From assembly GCA_963923035.1 (NCBI GenBank), contig CAWUKT010000004.1:124001-188000 (forward strand): 64,000 nucleotides of DNA, written 5' to 3'. How positions within the stretch are numbered: the first letter of the stretch is position 1; every line of letters begins with the position of its first letter. Source of the stretch: CAWUKT01 sp963923035. Lineage in GTDB: Bacteria > Bacteroidota > Bacteroidia > J057 > JADKCL01. Under the pieces are notes generated by a model. That model ran no database searches. It saw only the letters and a program-made list of their open reading frames with translations, and was not told the origin of the DNA. The translations under genes were made by a program, and so were the position numbers. Below, in pieces: positions 25,201-36,200 of the stretch.

Positions 25201-26958
25201 AAGGGATTCAGCCTGTTGCTCTTGGTGAATGTCACCTTTGGGACGCCGATCGCGCTGGGCTTCAACTTTTACCTCGCCGGGATCGGCGGGTTGATTGGGC
25301 TCCATCGGACGATGGATACCGAAGCCATTCGCCTGGGCGTCAAGGATGGCAGCATCAGCAATATCTTGTTCCCCGAGAACGTCATCGCCAATATTTCGAA
25401 GATCATCAGCGACATGGAGGCGATCTTCCCGGTCAAACGGGACCAGTTCTTCCTGGGGCTGATGGCACGGATCACCTGGAATACTCCAGCCCTCCTCACC
25501 ATCGAGGCTGGCCTGGCCATCGAATTCCCGAGTCCCGTCCGCATCGCAATTCTCGGGGTCATTCGCTGTGCCCTCCCCACCGCTGACAAGGCCATCCTCA
25601 AACTCAATGTCGCCTTTGCTGGGATCATTGACTTTGAGAAGAAGCTCCTTTCCTTTGACGCTTCCATTTTCGATTCCCGCATCCTGACCATCACCCTCGA
25701 AGGTGATATGGCGTTGCGGATCAGTTGGGGCAGCAAACCGGACTTTCTGATCTCAGTAGGCGGTTTCCACCCGAGCTATACTCCCCCCGCGCACCTGGAA
25801 TTGCTCCCGATGAAGCGATTGACGGTCAATATTCTGAGTGGAAATCCCAACCTGGTATTGACGGCCTATTTCGCATTGACCAGCAATACCATCCAGTTCG
25901 GAGCGGCGATTGACTTCAGCTTCAAAATCTCCAAGTTCGGCATCTACGGCTACTTCGGATTTGACGTCCTGATCCAATTCTCTCCCTTCCGATTCATCGC
26001 GGGCATCAAAGCGGGCGTCGCAGTCAAGATTGGCAAGACCACGATCATGTCGATCAGCCTGTCCTTCAATCTGGAAGGACCGGCTCCCTGGCGGGCGCAC
26101 GGACACGCGAAATTCAAAATCCTGTTCTTCTCCATCAAGGTCAAATTCGACAAGACCTGGGGCGAGAAGAAGGAAAATTCACTCCCGGCAACCGATGTCC
26201 TCCCCTTGTTGCTGGAGGAGATGAACAAAGACGAAAACTGGGATGCCAAACCCGGAACCCAGGCCGCCGAGTTGGTGACACTGGCCCAAGGCGCCTCAGC
26301 TCCCGGCATCGTAATCGTTCGGCCTTTCGGCTCCCTGGAATTCAAACAGGAAGTCGTACCGCTGGACCTGACCATGGAGAAATTCGGCAATTACCAGCCG
26401 GGCGACATCACCCGGGCCACCTTCTCCAAGGTAACCGTCAACGGCACCGATTTCACGGGCAACGACCTGGGCGATCTGAAGAGCAATTTTGCCCCGTCCG
26501 CCTACAAAGAAATGAGCGATGCCGACAAGCTCAAGGCACCTTCTTACGAAGACCAAAACGCGGGGGTGCGGCTCGAAACGACCGACGACATCAAGTTTGA
26601 CTACGGCATCAACCGCCTGGTGGAATATGAAACCATTTTGAGCGATGAGGAAGAAGAAGAATTAGGCTTGCTGAGCGTGAGCACCGATTTCTTCCGTCCG
26701 TTTGTAAAAGGGGGTGCCATCGGGAAATCGGCCCTGTCGGTCGCCAAAAAGAAAAAGCTCAAGAAAACTTCGGTTAAGGTCAACCTGCAAACCGAGGAAT
26801 TCGCTGTGGCCAATATCAACGATATGTCCAATGCAGTGGCCGGAGGAGTCACTTTCGAATCCAAAGCCGCCGCCGACGAGTATTTGCGTTCGGCGGTAGC
26901 GTCTGATCCTTCCTTGGAAGGCAGCTTGCAACTCACTCCAGCTTACCAATTGGCTTAA
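22276..26958 (+). CDS. Giant-operon protein C: DUF6603-like 1560-residue beta-rich protein
   Basis: The protein has no signal peptide. Residues ~1-400 are mixed. Residues ~472-760 are four tandem ~70-residue beta repeats. Residues ~850-1330 match what I remember of DUF6603: GIGFIPPTGIGFVLDAGAVK, then GGGFLSFDHDAGRYAGAL, GGLIGLHRTMDTEAIR, IRCALPTADKAILKLN, and GDMALRISWG ... GGFHPSYTPP. This region alternates hydrophobic and polar residues like a very long beta-sheet or barrel, yet has no export signal. The C-terminal ~230 residues are helical, charged and lysine-rich (VAKKKKLKKTS). DUF6603 has no known function; to my memory it occurs in large proteins of several phyla. A gap of 42 bp separates it from gene B and 15 bp from gene D. 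Confidence 0.75.
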   Translation: MAENLIRLDQLVDLNKYSESLGPLKDFISHLNTKVFVADLESDVSAFKDEANYSFKLVTFDRLDIVFGGTGLALVLNPGSGSSSTRTEFPISLSWSWGILAYMEKFDLTSFTFSPSEVYNLILEMFSVDDDEVLDSLIYRQYNWTDVPHGDEDPPLTGTIDTRHPIEKFIDDFNTNYTPATPIVYPTSTTVDVLADVAEQMITNGNTFVIKDIIFNDFVSGATDDDTFNNFRWFMAPFFPNFTLERFKEIVTPYLAIALESLSIALEFPRTWLQPIDPNTGEVYVSTSVKSQLTFNVGGFYLSTRSGFEFKNESAFNFGKSIILNSGFTLEFTNVKLDLDEGKNIEEATAEGRPDTFKGVYVESAVIGLPKGWVEDGAQTASLKGENMLIGSEGGFSGEISLDGGPLLTKMGEIQLKLEALDFVFLQNTVDNFSATAKVRFPGMEDSGGSPEWITITMGYSGGLYTVTGSNLPRINLFGFGFEINSISFEFNSSGIQNFSVQADIYIDGITDSGGSEVAIPITISKSGNILTAGLSSGASLPPLKIFGIELVIDSVAFSINLDTGALTGFNIGGKVKIEQLKQPGSSDPAEIGIEITYATTPARKFSVDVDGTGLPPAKIGDFAVGLTSFGFEFVNGSFSNFDLSGTIAHPELVNATSGTPEPLTFTTGYVHTPNPLFTLSVGAPSNGITIKGLPFAFTGFSITFSDTTLNAISFSGIITIDAIKDKNTGNAAQIGVTFEYDDGDLRIAGTAAGVILLVENVLEFQPTGIEFGTESGDWFFGLTGSLTRLFDVPVVGKFLPSKVTADEFLIKQGDSPEFDLSFEWEDGVEVSGTDEGGLEFIIPIDKTFFGSLTLGGIGLKLTPGTPDGLETEIRLYNATLELGPFTGTVDGIGMELDVSFPSSGGNLGPVDVGIGFIPPTGIGFVLDAGAVKGGGFLSFDHDAGRYAGALELDFSGLFGFTAVGIVTTKMPDGSKGFSLLLLVNVTFGTPIALGFNFYLAGIGGLIGLHRTMDTEAIRLGVKDGSISNILFPENVIANISKIISDMEAIFPVKRDQFFLGLMARITWNTPALLTIEAGLAIEFPSPVRIAILGVIRCALPTADKAILKLNVAFAGIIDFEKKLLSFDASIFDSRILTITLEGDMALRISWGSKPDFLISVGGFHPSYTPPAHLELLPMKRLTVNILSGNPNLVLTAYFALTSNTIQFGAAIDFSFKISKFGIYGYFGFDVLIQFSPFRFIAGIKAGVAVKIGKTTIMSISLSFNLEGPAPWRAHGHAKFKILFFSIKVKFDKTWGEKKENSLPATDVLPLLLEEMNKDENWDAKPGTQAAELVTLAQGASAPGIVIVRPFGSLEFKQEVVPLDLTMEKFGNYQPGDITRATFSKVTVNGTDFTGNDLGDLKSNFAPSAYKEMSDADKLKAPSYEDQNAGVRLETTDDIKFDYGINRLVEYETILSDEEEEELGLLSVSTDFFRPFVKGGAIGKSALSVAKKKKLKKTSVKVNLQTEEFAVANINDMSNAVAGGVTFESKAAADEYLRSAVASDPSLEGSLQLTPAYQLA
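23689..24555 (+). repeat. Four tandem ~70-residue beta repeats within protein C
   Basis: Residues ~472-540, 541-613, 614-688 and 689-760 share a pattern. Each starts L-P-x-x-K/N-I/L-F-G or equivalent, then has a strand pair ending in S-x-S/A-F-x-F/I, a F-x-x-x-G/A-x-I/V-x-I-D/E turn, and an I-x-I-T-I/Y strand. The lines begin LPRINLFGFGF, LPPLKIFGIEL, LPPAKIGDFAV and ITIKGLPFAFT. The DNA identity between units is low, so the repeats are old. Confidence 0.65.
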
Positions 26959-26973
26959 AAAATCGAATGAATT

Positions 26974-29900
26974 ATGAGTAATCCCTTAGCCCATTACGCC
27001 TTTCTGCCCTGGTTGCGCCGGGGAATCGGGAGCATGATTCCCGAGAAGGACGCCCTTGGAAGTGCTCCAAGCGGCGGCATGGCCAAGGAACGCGCCAATA
27101 TCCAGGTGGGGATCACCGTGGAGACCACCAAAAAGGCCGACGGCTCCGTCAGTCCCGATGCGGTCTCCAAGCACTTCCAATACATGGGGCCGCCCGATAT
27201 CCTGGGCATTTCCGACCGGGCGATCATCCGGACCGAGCCCAAACTCGGCGTCCAGAACTATGAAGCCAACGGCCTCCCCTACATCGAATTCTTTGAAGAG
27301 GACTTCCTCTGGGCCTATACCCCGGCCGGGGTCGATACGGGTTCGGACAAATGGAAGCTCACCCCCTGGCTGGCGTTGATCTGTTTGAAGGACGATGAAT
27401 TCACCATGACCAAAGATTCGGAGGGCCGCGCTGTCGTGCGGATCGACAACCAGGTCATGGACTCGGTATTCCACCCGGAAACGCAGCATTGGGCCTGGGG
27501 CCACGTCCACCTCAACACCGATTTGGTGGCGAGTGGGCTCTCCGGCCAGATCAACGAAGTGAGCCAGGAAATTGCGGCAGATCCCGACAGTGGCCTGTCC
27601 CGGCTGCTCTGCCCGCGGAAGCTCCAGGGCGAGGTGAACTATACGGCCTGCCTGATCCCCGCCTTTGAGACCGGCCGCCTCGCGGGACTGGGCCTGGATT
27701 ATACCGGCGTTTTTGCCCAGGAAATGTCCTGGGCCATCGGGCGCAACTACGGCAATCGGGAGCGCGGCTTCGAGTACCCGGTCTATTACTCGTGGAATTT
27801 CCGGACAGACTCGGCGGGTGATTTTGAGACGCTGGCCCGCAAGCTGGAAGCCCTCGTCGCACCGCCCGAGCTGGGTAAGCGGGACATGTACATCGATGCT
27901 CCCGGCATGGGCCTGGACGGGATGTCCGACTCCGTGACGTTGGGAGTGGAAGGCGCGCTGAAGCCGCCGTCCTATTCGCCCGACGCCTGGCCGAACGGCC
28001 CGGGCGATACGGCTTACCGCAATCAAATGCGGCAATTGTTGAACCTCTCCCTGGACAATGAAAACCAGGTAGTTTCCACCGATACCCTCCTCAACCATCC
28101 CTTCGCGTGGGCCAGTCTCAGCGACGACCCCGTCGTCACCCCGCATGTTTACGGGCGCTGGCACGCGATGGTCTCCCGCCTCACCAACTCCGGCAACCCA
28201 GCTTGGGTCAACCAGCTGAACCTGCATCCGGGCAACCGGGCCGCGGCAGGATTGGGCGTGGACATCGTGCAGGACAACCAGGAAAAGTATATGCAGGAGG
28301 CCTGGGAGCAGGTCGAAGCCATCAATGAGGCGAATGAAAAGATTCGGAAGGCGGCGGTGGCGGCGATGGTCAACCATGCCCTCTACCAAAAGCACCTCAA
28401 GCGGGCGCGCAAGGACAAGAAAATCCGCATGACCAATGCGGTCCACAAATTCGTGGTCGAAGGCTCTTCCACCATTCACAAGGCCATCCACGACAGCCTA
28501 ATCCCGGATGCATCCCAGAAGGCAGGTTTCCGCAAGATTACCCGTCCCGGGACCAAGGTCAACCGGAAATTCAACAAGCTGGCGGGCAATGCCCAGGCAT
28601 TTCTCCACCAAACCGTTACCGAGAATTTCAACAATGACCAGATCCGGACGGCCCCGCTGAAATTGCCGGTGTCGACGGCCATTCAGACTTCTACCGTCGA
28701 TTCCACCATTACCTCTGCCCTCTCCCAGTACACCACCAACGATACGGCCATGGCCACCCAGGCGGTTTTCCTGTTGGTTTTGGCGGAAACGGCAGATGCA
28801 GGCCTGTTCAATCAAATGCAAACACCGGCGCGGAGAACGGTCCTCAAAAACGCCATCAACGCGGATGGCTCCTTGTCCAGCGCCGCCAAAACCAGTGCCC
28901 GTAACCTGATCGATGGCATCATCGAGGCCACCCACGGCGGGGCCAATTCGAACCACTTGGTGAAAATCGATATTCCCACCTACGATGCCCATTTCGGTCA
29001 GGACGACACGGCCAAAATTTACCAGGGCATCGTCCTTTTCCGGGACACCAATGGGGCTCCGGGAGTCGGCAGTACCATTACCACGACGCTTGATATCCAG
29101 GCCTTCCAGACGGCCTTCACGGATTTCAATGCCTTCGCCACCGCGAATGCGGTGGGAGCCTTCCAGCGTCCGGCCCTGGCCAGCTCTTCGGTCACAAATA
29201 TTGAGGAGCGGATTACGAACAAGCTCAAGCAAAAAGGCCAGATGGTCAAACGCGTGGAGCGGGGCGTCCTGGTCAAAATTTTCAATGCCGCCACGGGTCA
29301 GTACCAGACCAATCCCCTGACCAAGCTGCGCCCCATCATGGCCCATCCGGAATACGATGAGCCCATGTTCCGCAAGCTCAAGGACATTTCGAAAGACTAT
29401 ATCCTGCCCAACCTCAACCTGGTTCCCAACAACTCGATCACCCTGCTGGAAACCAACCAGCGCTTCATTGAGGCATTTATGGCCGGGTTGAACCACGAAT
29501 TGGGTCGGGAATTGTTGTGGCGGGAATTCCCCACGGACCAGCGGGGAAGTTATTTCCGCCGCTTCTGGGACGTCAGCGATGACATCTACCAGACCGATCC
29601 GGAAAAGCAATTGGACATCGAGAAAATGCATACCTGGAACCAGGACCTGGGCGATCATTCGCCGCGGGTGGTGGGGAATTCCAGCGGCGGCTTCCTCGTG
29701 TTGTTGATTCGGGGAGATTTGTTGCGCAAATACCCCAATACGCAGGTCTACGCGCAAAAGGCAGCCTTCAAAGATGAGTTGGCTCCGGATACACCACGTG
29801 ACCTGGCCAGCGCGAATGATCCCAACAACATCAAGGTTCCGGTCTTCATGGCCGAATTGGACCCGGATGTCTACTTGTTTGCCTTTGACCTCGAAACCGC

Positions 29901-30243
29901 CGAAGCCAAAGGTGATTCCAGCGATGCCTCCAAACCGGGCTGGTACTTTGTCCTGCGGGAACGTCCCGGCCAAATTCGCTTCGGATTGGACGATTGGTCC
30001 GAGCCCCAATGGCCCGCCTCGTCGCCCACCAATTGGAATGACCTCAGTTGGGAGCATTTTGTCAACAATGCCGCAGCCCTGAACGACTATCAGCTGGACG
30101 CCACCAAAAACCTCGGCGCCAGCGCCGGAACGGACAATTCTCCGGCGGCGACCTGGGGCAAAAACGCGGCCGACGTGGCCAGTATCCTGTACCAAAACCC
30201 AGTCCTTTACGCGCGGCACGCCCAGGAAATGTTGCCCGACTGA
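26974..30243 (+). CDS. Giant-operon protein D: 1089-residue protein of unknown function
   Basis: ATG 26974 follows gene C by 15 bp. No signal peptide or membrane helix is present. The start MSNPLAHYAFLPWLRRGIGS and the end (WYFVLRERPGQIRFGLDDWS ... NDLSWEHF ... VLYARHAQEMLPD) recall a family of large unannotated proteins that I remember from actinobacteria and others, found beside DUF6603 proteins. Residues ~440-560 are helical and lysine/arginine-rich (KHLKRARKDKKIRMTNA). Residues ~800-940 hold a more conserved block (NLNLVPNNSITLLETNQRFI, GLNHELGRELLWREFPTDQR, RGSYFRRFWD). No catalytic motif is evident. Structural role in a multi-protein assembly is a guess. Confidence 0.75.
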   Translation: MSNPLAHYAFLPWLRRGIGSMIPEKDALGSAPSGGMAKERANIQVGITVETTKKADGSVSPDAVSKHFQYMGPPDILGISDRAIIRTEPKLGVQNYEANGLPYIEFFEEDFLWAYTPAGVDTGSDKWKLTPWLALICLKDDEFTMTKDSEGRAVVRIDNQVMDSVFHPETQHWAWGHVHLNTDLVASGLSGQINEVSQEIAADPDSGLSRLLCPRKLQGEVNYTACLIPAFETGRLAGLGLDYTGVFAQEMSWAIGRNYGNRERGFEYPVYYSWNFRTDSAGDFETLARKLEALVAPPELGKRDMYIDAPGMGLDGMSDSVTLGVEGALKPPSYSPDAWPNGPGDTAYRNQMRQLLNLSLDNENQVVSTDTLLNHPFAWASLSDDPVVTPHVYGRWHAMVSRLTNSGNPAWVNQLNLHPGNRAAAGLGVDIVQDNQEKYMQEAWEQVEAINEANEKIRKAAVAAMVNHALYQKHLKRARKDKKIRMTNAVHKFVVEGSSTIHKAIHDSLIPDASQKAGFRKITRPGTKVNRKFNKLAGNAQAFLHQTVTENFNNDQIRTAPLKLPVSTAIQTSTVDSTITSALSQYTTNDTAMATQAVFLLVLAETADAGLFNQMQTPARRTVLKNAINADGSLSSAAKTSARNLIDGIIEATHGGANSNHLVKIDIPTYDAHFGQDDTAKIYQGIVLFRDTNGAPGVGSTITTTLDIQAFQTAFTDFNAFATANAVGAFQRPALASSSVTNIEERITNKLKQKGQMVKRVERGVLVKIFNAATGQYQTNPLTKLRPIMAHPEYDEPMFRKLKDISKDYILPNLNLVPNNSITLLETNQRFIEAFMAGLNHELGRELLWREFPTDQRGSYFRRFWDVSDDIYQTDPEKQLDIEKMHTWNQDLGDHSPRVVGNSSGGFLVLLIRGDLLRKYPNTQVYAQKAAFKDELAPDTPRDLASANDPNNIKVPVFMAELDPDVYLFAFDLETAEAKGDSSDASKPGWYFVLRERPGQIRFGLDDWSEPQWPASSPTNWNDLSWEHFVNNAAALNDYQLDATKNLGASAGTDNSPAATWGKNAADVASILYQNPVLYARHAQEMLPD

Positions 30244-30274
30244 ACCCCTTTGAACACCGAAACAAATACCGGCA

Positions 30275-33200
30275 ATGAGTAGCCCTATAACCGCTTCTGT
30301 CAACGAAGATTCTGCCCTCTCATCAATCCGCAGCCAGGTTGCCGCCAAGAACGACGGCATCCCATTCTTGTTGCTCCCCGTTCGGATTGAGACCCGATTC
30401 ATGACTGCCGACCGCCCCACGGTCACCCAGGGCGGCGTCTCGACGGTCCTGAACGAAGCCTACCGCACTGGCACCCTCCTCGATTTCCAGGTTCAAAAGC
30501 AGACGCCTCCCAAAGTGTTGGAGCACATGGACCGCTTGGAATCGCAACTGAAGACCACCTATGAATTGGTCGAAGAGTTGGGCCAGGTGAGCAGTACCTA
30601 CCAGACGGCCATGGCGGCCCGGATGGAATCCTACCAGTCCAAATTGGGGCAGTTCCTCAAGTCCGTCGACGGCCTGCGGTGGGCCAGTCGCATCGACCAG
30701 ATGAACCTGTTCAAGGCGCGGGTCAGTCTCCGGCAGACCGCGGCGAAGACGACCGAGGCCCTCAAGGGCATCTCCTACAAGCGTACGACGCCTTTTCAGG
30801 ACGCCAACAATTTCCTCACCCGCCTGCGCGTTCTCGACAATGCGATGCAATTGGTGGGGACCCGGGACCTCCGGACCACCGATTACAAGAAAAAGCGTCT
30901 CATTTTTGAGTTTGTGGAGGAACAAGCGGCGGCGATCCAAGGGTTTATGGGGCAAGTTCGGGGCTTTTTGCCCATGAACATGAAGGCCTCTTCCAGCCAG
31001 CTTTCGGCGATCCGAAAGGAGTTGGAGGAGATTTCCAGCCGGCCGGAGTTGATCCTCCGCAATGTCCAGCAGGTCCGCAGTACGTTCAAAGTGGCGGAAT
31101 ACGTCGCGACGTTTGGGCAAATCGGAAAGCAATTGGGGAACCTGATTCAGGACATTGAATCCCGCTTGCTGCCCAAGATTGAATTGCGGCAGACCATGGA
31201 ATCCGCTGATTCGGTGCTGGTCCTGCACCAGGTCCTCAGCCTGAATGACCAGCTTCAACGGACCAATCTTCGCCCCATTCGCAACCTGAAAGAGGTTAGC
31301 TCCACCTGGAAACCCATTCAAACCAACCTGAACAACCTGCAAAACTCGTTGAAGGGGTATTTGGAGGGTGGACAAAAGGAAATGGAAGCCCTGACGACTA
31401 GTTGGGACCGGGTAGACATCGAGCTGGGACGGTATGTGGGCAAATTGAAAAAGGTAAAACCTCGCAGCCTGCAGGAGAAGAAGATGTTGGCTTCCATCAT
31501 CAACCAGGTCAACAAGGAATACCGGCCGGGGATGGAGGGATTGAAATCGAATGCAGCGGGGAAAATTGACTTTATTACCAACAAAGATTTCGAAAAGAGC
31601 ATTGAAGTGGTGGGAAAAACCCTGACCCGCCTCAAAGTACTCGATGGACTGTTGGCGAAGAAGAACTCGCCCCAGGCCATGGAAGAATTGGTCGAGTTGA
31701 GCAAGTCTTTTTCCATCGACCAACGGAGCCTAAAAATCCTGCCCGAAAGCCAGTTCAAAGAAATGCAATCCCTTGCGGGCAGCATTGAAACCAAGGTCAA
31801 GGCGACCAGTGACACCAAGTTCAGCCTTTCGGATGGCCCCACCTCCAAATCCAAAACTACGGCGGCCATCACCGACCCGATATTCGCTGCCAGCAGCCTC
31901 AAGGCGGAAATTGATGGCCAGGCCTCGGTCCTGATCGAAACCTCCCCCGCCATTGAAAAGGGTGAACTCAGCGATTTCGTTTTTCTTCCCACCACTCAAA
32001 CGCAACAAGAACTCTGGGTCCGGATTTTCCCCGATGACATCGCCATTCACACGCACGAAGAGGCACTGACGCAGGATGAGGTCGATGCCGGGCAGGCCTA
32101 TTGGTACGAAATCTGGGCCGCAGGGTCGGATGAAGAACTCAAATTGGCCGCGTGGCGGGCCATTGTCGCCGGCTATGGTCCGGAGCGGGCGGCCTGGATT
32201 GTGCGGACGCTTGAGCCTGTGCCCCAGGTCTCCACCACCGTCAACCAGGCGGTCGCCAAAGCCAGCAATCCCCTCCAAATGGCCAATGGCAACCTCGCGG
32301 ATTACAATTCCGGCCTCGCCGCCGGAATCAAGAACAATACCAATGCCTTCACTGTCCTCGAGAAAAACCTCGACCAACTGACGGCAGCCGCCAAGCTCCT
32401 CGGAAAGATCGAGCAGGACACGGAAGTCGCCCTGGAAGTGACCAAGAAGGCACTCATCACCACGAAATCCAGGCTGACCCAGTATTTCGGAGCCATCAAT
32501 GCCCTGAGCGAAAAGGACAAGATCCGCAATGCAAGCCGGATGGAGGCCGTCCAGAACACCGAACTGGCCTTCAACGATGCCGTCACCGCCTTCCAAAAGA
32601 TCAATCCGGTGACAACCGCCAAATTGGTCGAAGATACCCTGGCGAAGCTGGATTCGAACGATCCCGTCTTCCCCAGCGTCACCATCAAAGATGGCAGTTG
32701 GACAGAGGTTCCGCATTCCAAGGTCATGCCGGACCGCTTCGTCGTGGCCGCCATGCGGAATGGGGACTGGCGCTACCTCGAAGTCGGCAATCCCCTCCCC
32801 AACGATGGGCTCATCGTCGGCCTGGACCCGGCGGATTTCGACCTCGAAACCTTTGCCTACGATCCCGACGGCAACCTCATCGTCGATCCCAAGATCAAAT
32901 GGCTGACCGATTTTGACGAAGCCGTCAATGTGGGCATGGCCCTCTGGTTCCGCATCGAGCAATCGGATTGGGACAATGGATTTGACAAGGTGGTCGTGCT
33001 GGGGATCAAGGATGAAAATGCCACCAATGGCAAGGAACTGCTGGAACAATTGGTTGACAACCACCATTTTCTCCCCGAAGGCGCTTCTTTCCTTTCCATT
33101 GGCACCCCGACCAACAATACCGAAAACCGCCCCTCTGGATTTTCCGGCTATGAGGACGATCCTTCGGTCTCGTTCAAGATTGAGCGGAACTCGGAAAGCG

Positions 33201-36200
33201 GCGCGGCATTTTCCTATGACCCCACCTACCCCTCTGATGGAGAGCGACTTGCCGATGCCCTTGGCATCAACCACAATACCCTGGCCTTCCTCGCGGACCA
33301 CGACCAGACGCAGATTTCCGATGCATTGATTTTCAACCGCGCCCTCTTCCATGGGACCATCGGAGAGTTCATGGAGGAAGCGCTGGATACCATTTTCACC
33401 CTCGACAACATCAACCGGACCCGCGATTTCGTTTCGCGGTACGTTGCTGCACGGGGCATCCTGCCTTCGGTACGGATCGGTACCCAGCCCTATGGTATCA
33501 TGCCCGCGACGGCGCTCAGCCGCTTTTCCTGGACCGGAAATGACGCTTCTCTTCCCCAATTGTCCCAGGCCGACTTCAACAACTCGGCGGCGATTGACGA
33601 AGAGCTGCAAACGCGTTTTGATGCCCGCCTGACCAAACTCATGGACCAGCTCTTTCAGCTGTGGACTTCCGTTCGGACCAACCCGGCGGCGCCGGTGAAA
33701 CATAGTGGTAATGTCGGCAATACCGATCCCCAGGCGCATTTCATGGAAATGCTGGGGCTCCACGCGAATTCAGTGGAGCACTACTATTACTACGGCCTGA
33801 ATGTGGCCGCTCGTCAAAATGCCGGGCAACCGGGAGAATTCAGCATTGCCTTTGACCCGAATGACGTTTACAATCCCAGCAGCGCCTCATCGGCCTTCCG
33901 GGACCTCATGGCCGAGGGCTATTTCTTCAAGTCCAATTCCTTTTACGACGAGCGCCCGGACCTTCCTTCGAGTGTGGATGTCCAGGGATCGCGGTATAAC
34001 CGGATCACCTCCCAGTGGGTGGGATCCCGGGTCTTCAAACTCCGTCACCTCGCCGAATCCAACCTGTTGATCGGCGACCGGATCGATCACCGCAAGCTCA
34101 AGGACGAACTTTACGAAGCCTCCGATCCCAACGCGGGCACCAATGAGGAGAAATTTGTGGCGCGGGCCGAAGTGGAAAACTATATCGATTGGCTCCTGGA
34201 CAACAATGCCTGGGATGTCCACGCAAACAACCGCTTTTCCACCCTTACTGATCAAGCGCTTTCCAACGGCATGCGGTCAAGGTCCCTCCTGTTCCTTTTG
34301 CTCCGCCACTCCATCCTCAGCGCCCAGGCCGACACCATTTTCAAAATCCTGGAAAGAGAAGGCCTGGTAAGTCAGAATTTGCGGAAGCGGATTGGGCAAA
34401 CGAAAAATTACTACGCGCGGTACGGAGGCAGCATGACCTACGTGACCAAGTGGACCTACCTGTTCAGTAAGATTCATTCGTTGCGGTATGTGCTGGGGAA
34501 TGACATGGACACCAACAATGCCTTCTATTCCTATATGGATGGGGCCAGCAGTGGCTATTTGAACCGCTACCTTTCCCCCGAGCATACCTGGTACTTCAAC
34601 AATTCTCCCCGCAAGCAGGCGCACCAGCCGTTTATGGATGAATTGGAAGAAACGCGGGAGGCGTTCCGGAAGCTCAAAACCATCCCCACGGCGGAATTGA
34701 GCCAGTTGATGTCGGAGCACCTTGATCTGGTGAGTTACCGAATGGATGCCTGGTACCTGGGGCTGGTCAATAAACGATTGGATCAACAGCGCAAGACCAA
34801 TCCCAATGGTATCTACCTGGGCGCTTATGGCTATGTCGAAGATTTGCGGCGCGGTGCGCCGCGAACGGAAGCGGCCTCCCTCCCCTCCGGCTTGTGGAAG
34901 CCTTCAGACGGCCCCGTCTATGTCGATGGGGACAACCAGGGATTCATCCACGCGCCCTCCATTGCCCATGCCATCACAGCGGCGATTCTACGGGCTGGCT
35001 ACCACGCCAATTCCGGCGTGTCCGACGTCGACAACGAAATGGCCGTCAACCTGTCCTCCGGACGGGTCCGCGCCGCCCTGAACATGATCAATGGCATTCG
35101 GAATGGCCAAACTCCGGGCGCGATGCTCGGCTACCAATTCGAACGGGCGCTCCATGAAGGTTATCTCCACGTTCCCTTGGAACTGGACCAATACATCTAC
35201 GATTTCCGGGAGAAATTCCCCCTGGCCGCTCCGGTGGACAGCTCAGTGACACTCGACGATGCCGCCAAAACCAATGTGGTCAACGGCCTCGAATTGCTGG
35301 AATTTGCCCAGGACTTCATCGAAGACAATGGCGGCCCGAATGATCCCAGCCATACCTTGTACGAAGCCTTGTTGGACAAAGAAGCGGCTTTCTGGGCGGC
35401 CCTGGGAAGCAGCGACCTGACCAATGCTACGCAGGCCAAGCGTCACGCGATGTTGAAAGAGATCGACCGCATGGGCGATACGTTCGATGCGCTGGGCGAC
35501 CTCTGCTTGTCGGAGAGTGTGTACCAGGTGTCGCAAGGCAACCATATCCGGGCCGCTGCGATCTTTGAGCGGTTGGCCAAGGGAGATGTCCCGGAAGAGA
35601 TTATGATCGCGGATACCCCGCGTACAGGAACCGTGGTGACCCATCGCGTCGCGATGGCCATCGAGCCCGTTGGTCCCATTGACCATTCGTTGGACACGAA
35701 TCCCCTGCCATTGGCGGGCGCCGCCATTGATGCCGCCGTTGCGGCAGCTTCAGCGGCACCGACCGGCTGGACGGCCCGGTTCTCACCCCGCGCCCTGCTG
35801 GACCCCACATTGAACAAGTGGGCCGGTGAATTGATCGGAGATCCCTCCAAAATAAAGTGCCAGGCCGATTATGACCTGAACGGAAGCGTTTCCACCGTCC
35901 ATTTCTCCCTCGCAGACCTCAACGTCCAGGCCCTCGACGTCCTCCATTTGTTTGGAACCGGTCCCCTCAACGGTGGAGCCGAACTCAATACGCTGGTCGC
36001 GAATTATGTGCGCAGCCAGATTCCTTCCCTTCCCACTGGATTTGAAGGCACGCGGGACGATGTCGATGTCACGATCCGATTCACGGAGCGAGGGGCGGGA
36101 TGGGCCGCCGATGAATATTCGTTCTACGAAAAGGCTGGCTTTATCCAATCCTTGCGAAAAATGCTAACGGACAGCGGTATCCTTTCCGCCGATCATGTCC

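Noticed and set aside
28498..33763. Long antisense frames (up to 677 codons) under the giant genes D and E
   Set aside because: They share the same composition as other shadows, cross gene borders, and have no start context or domain. Genes D and E show conserved motif blocks in the sense direction.
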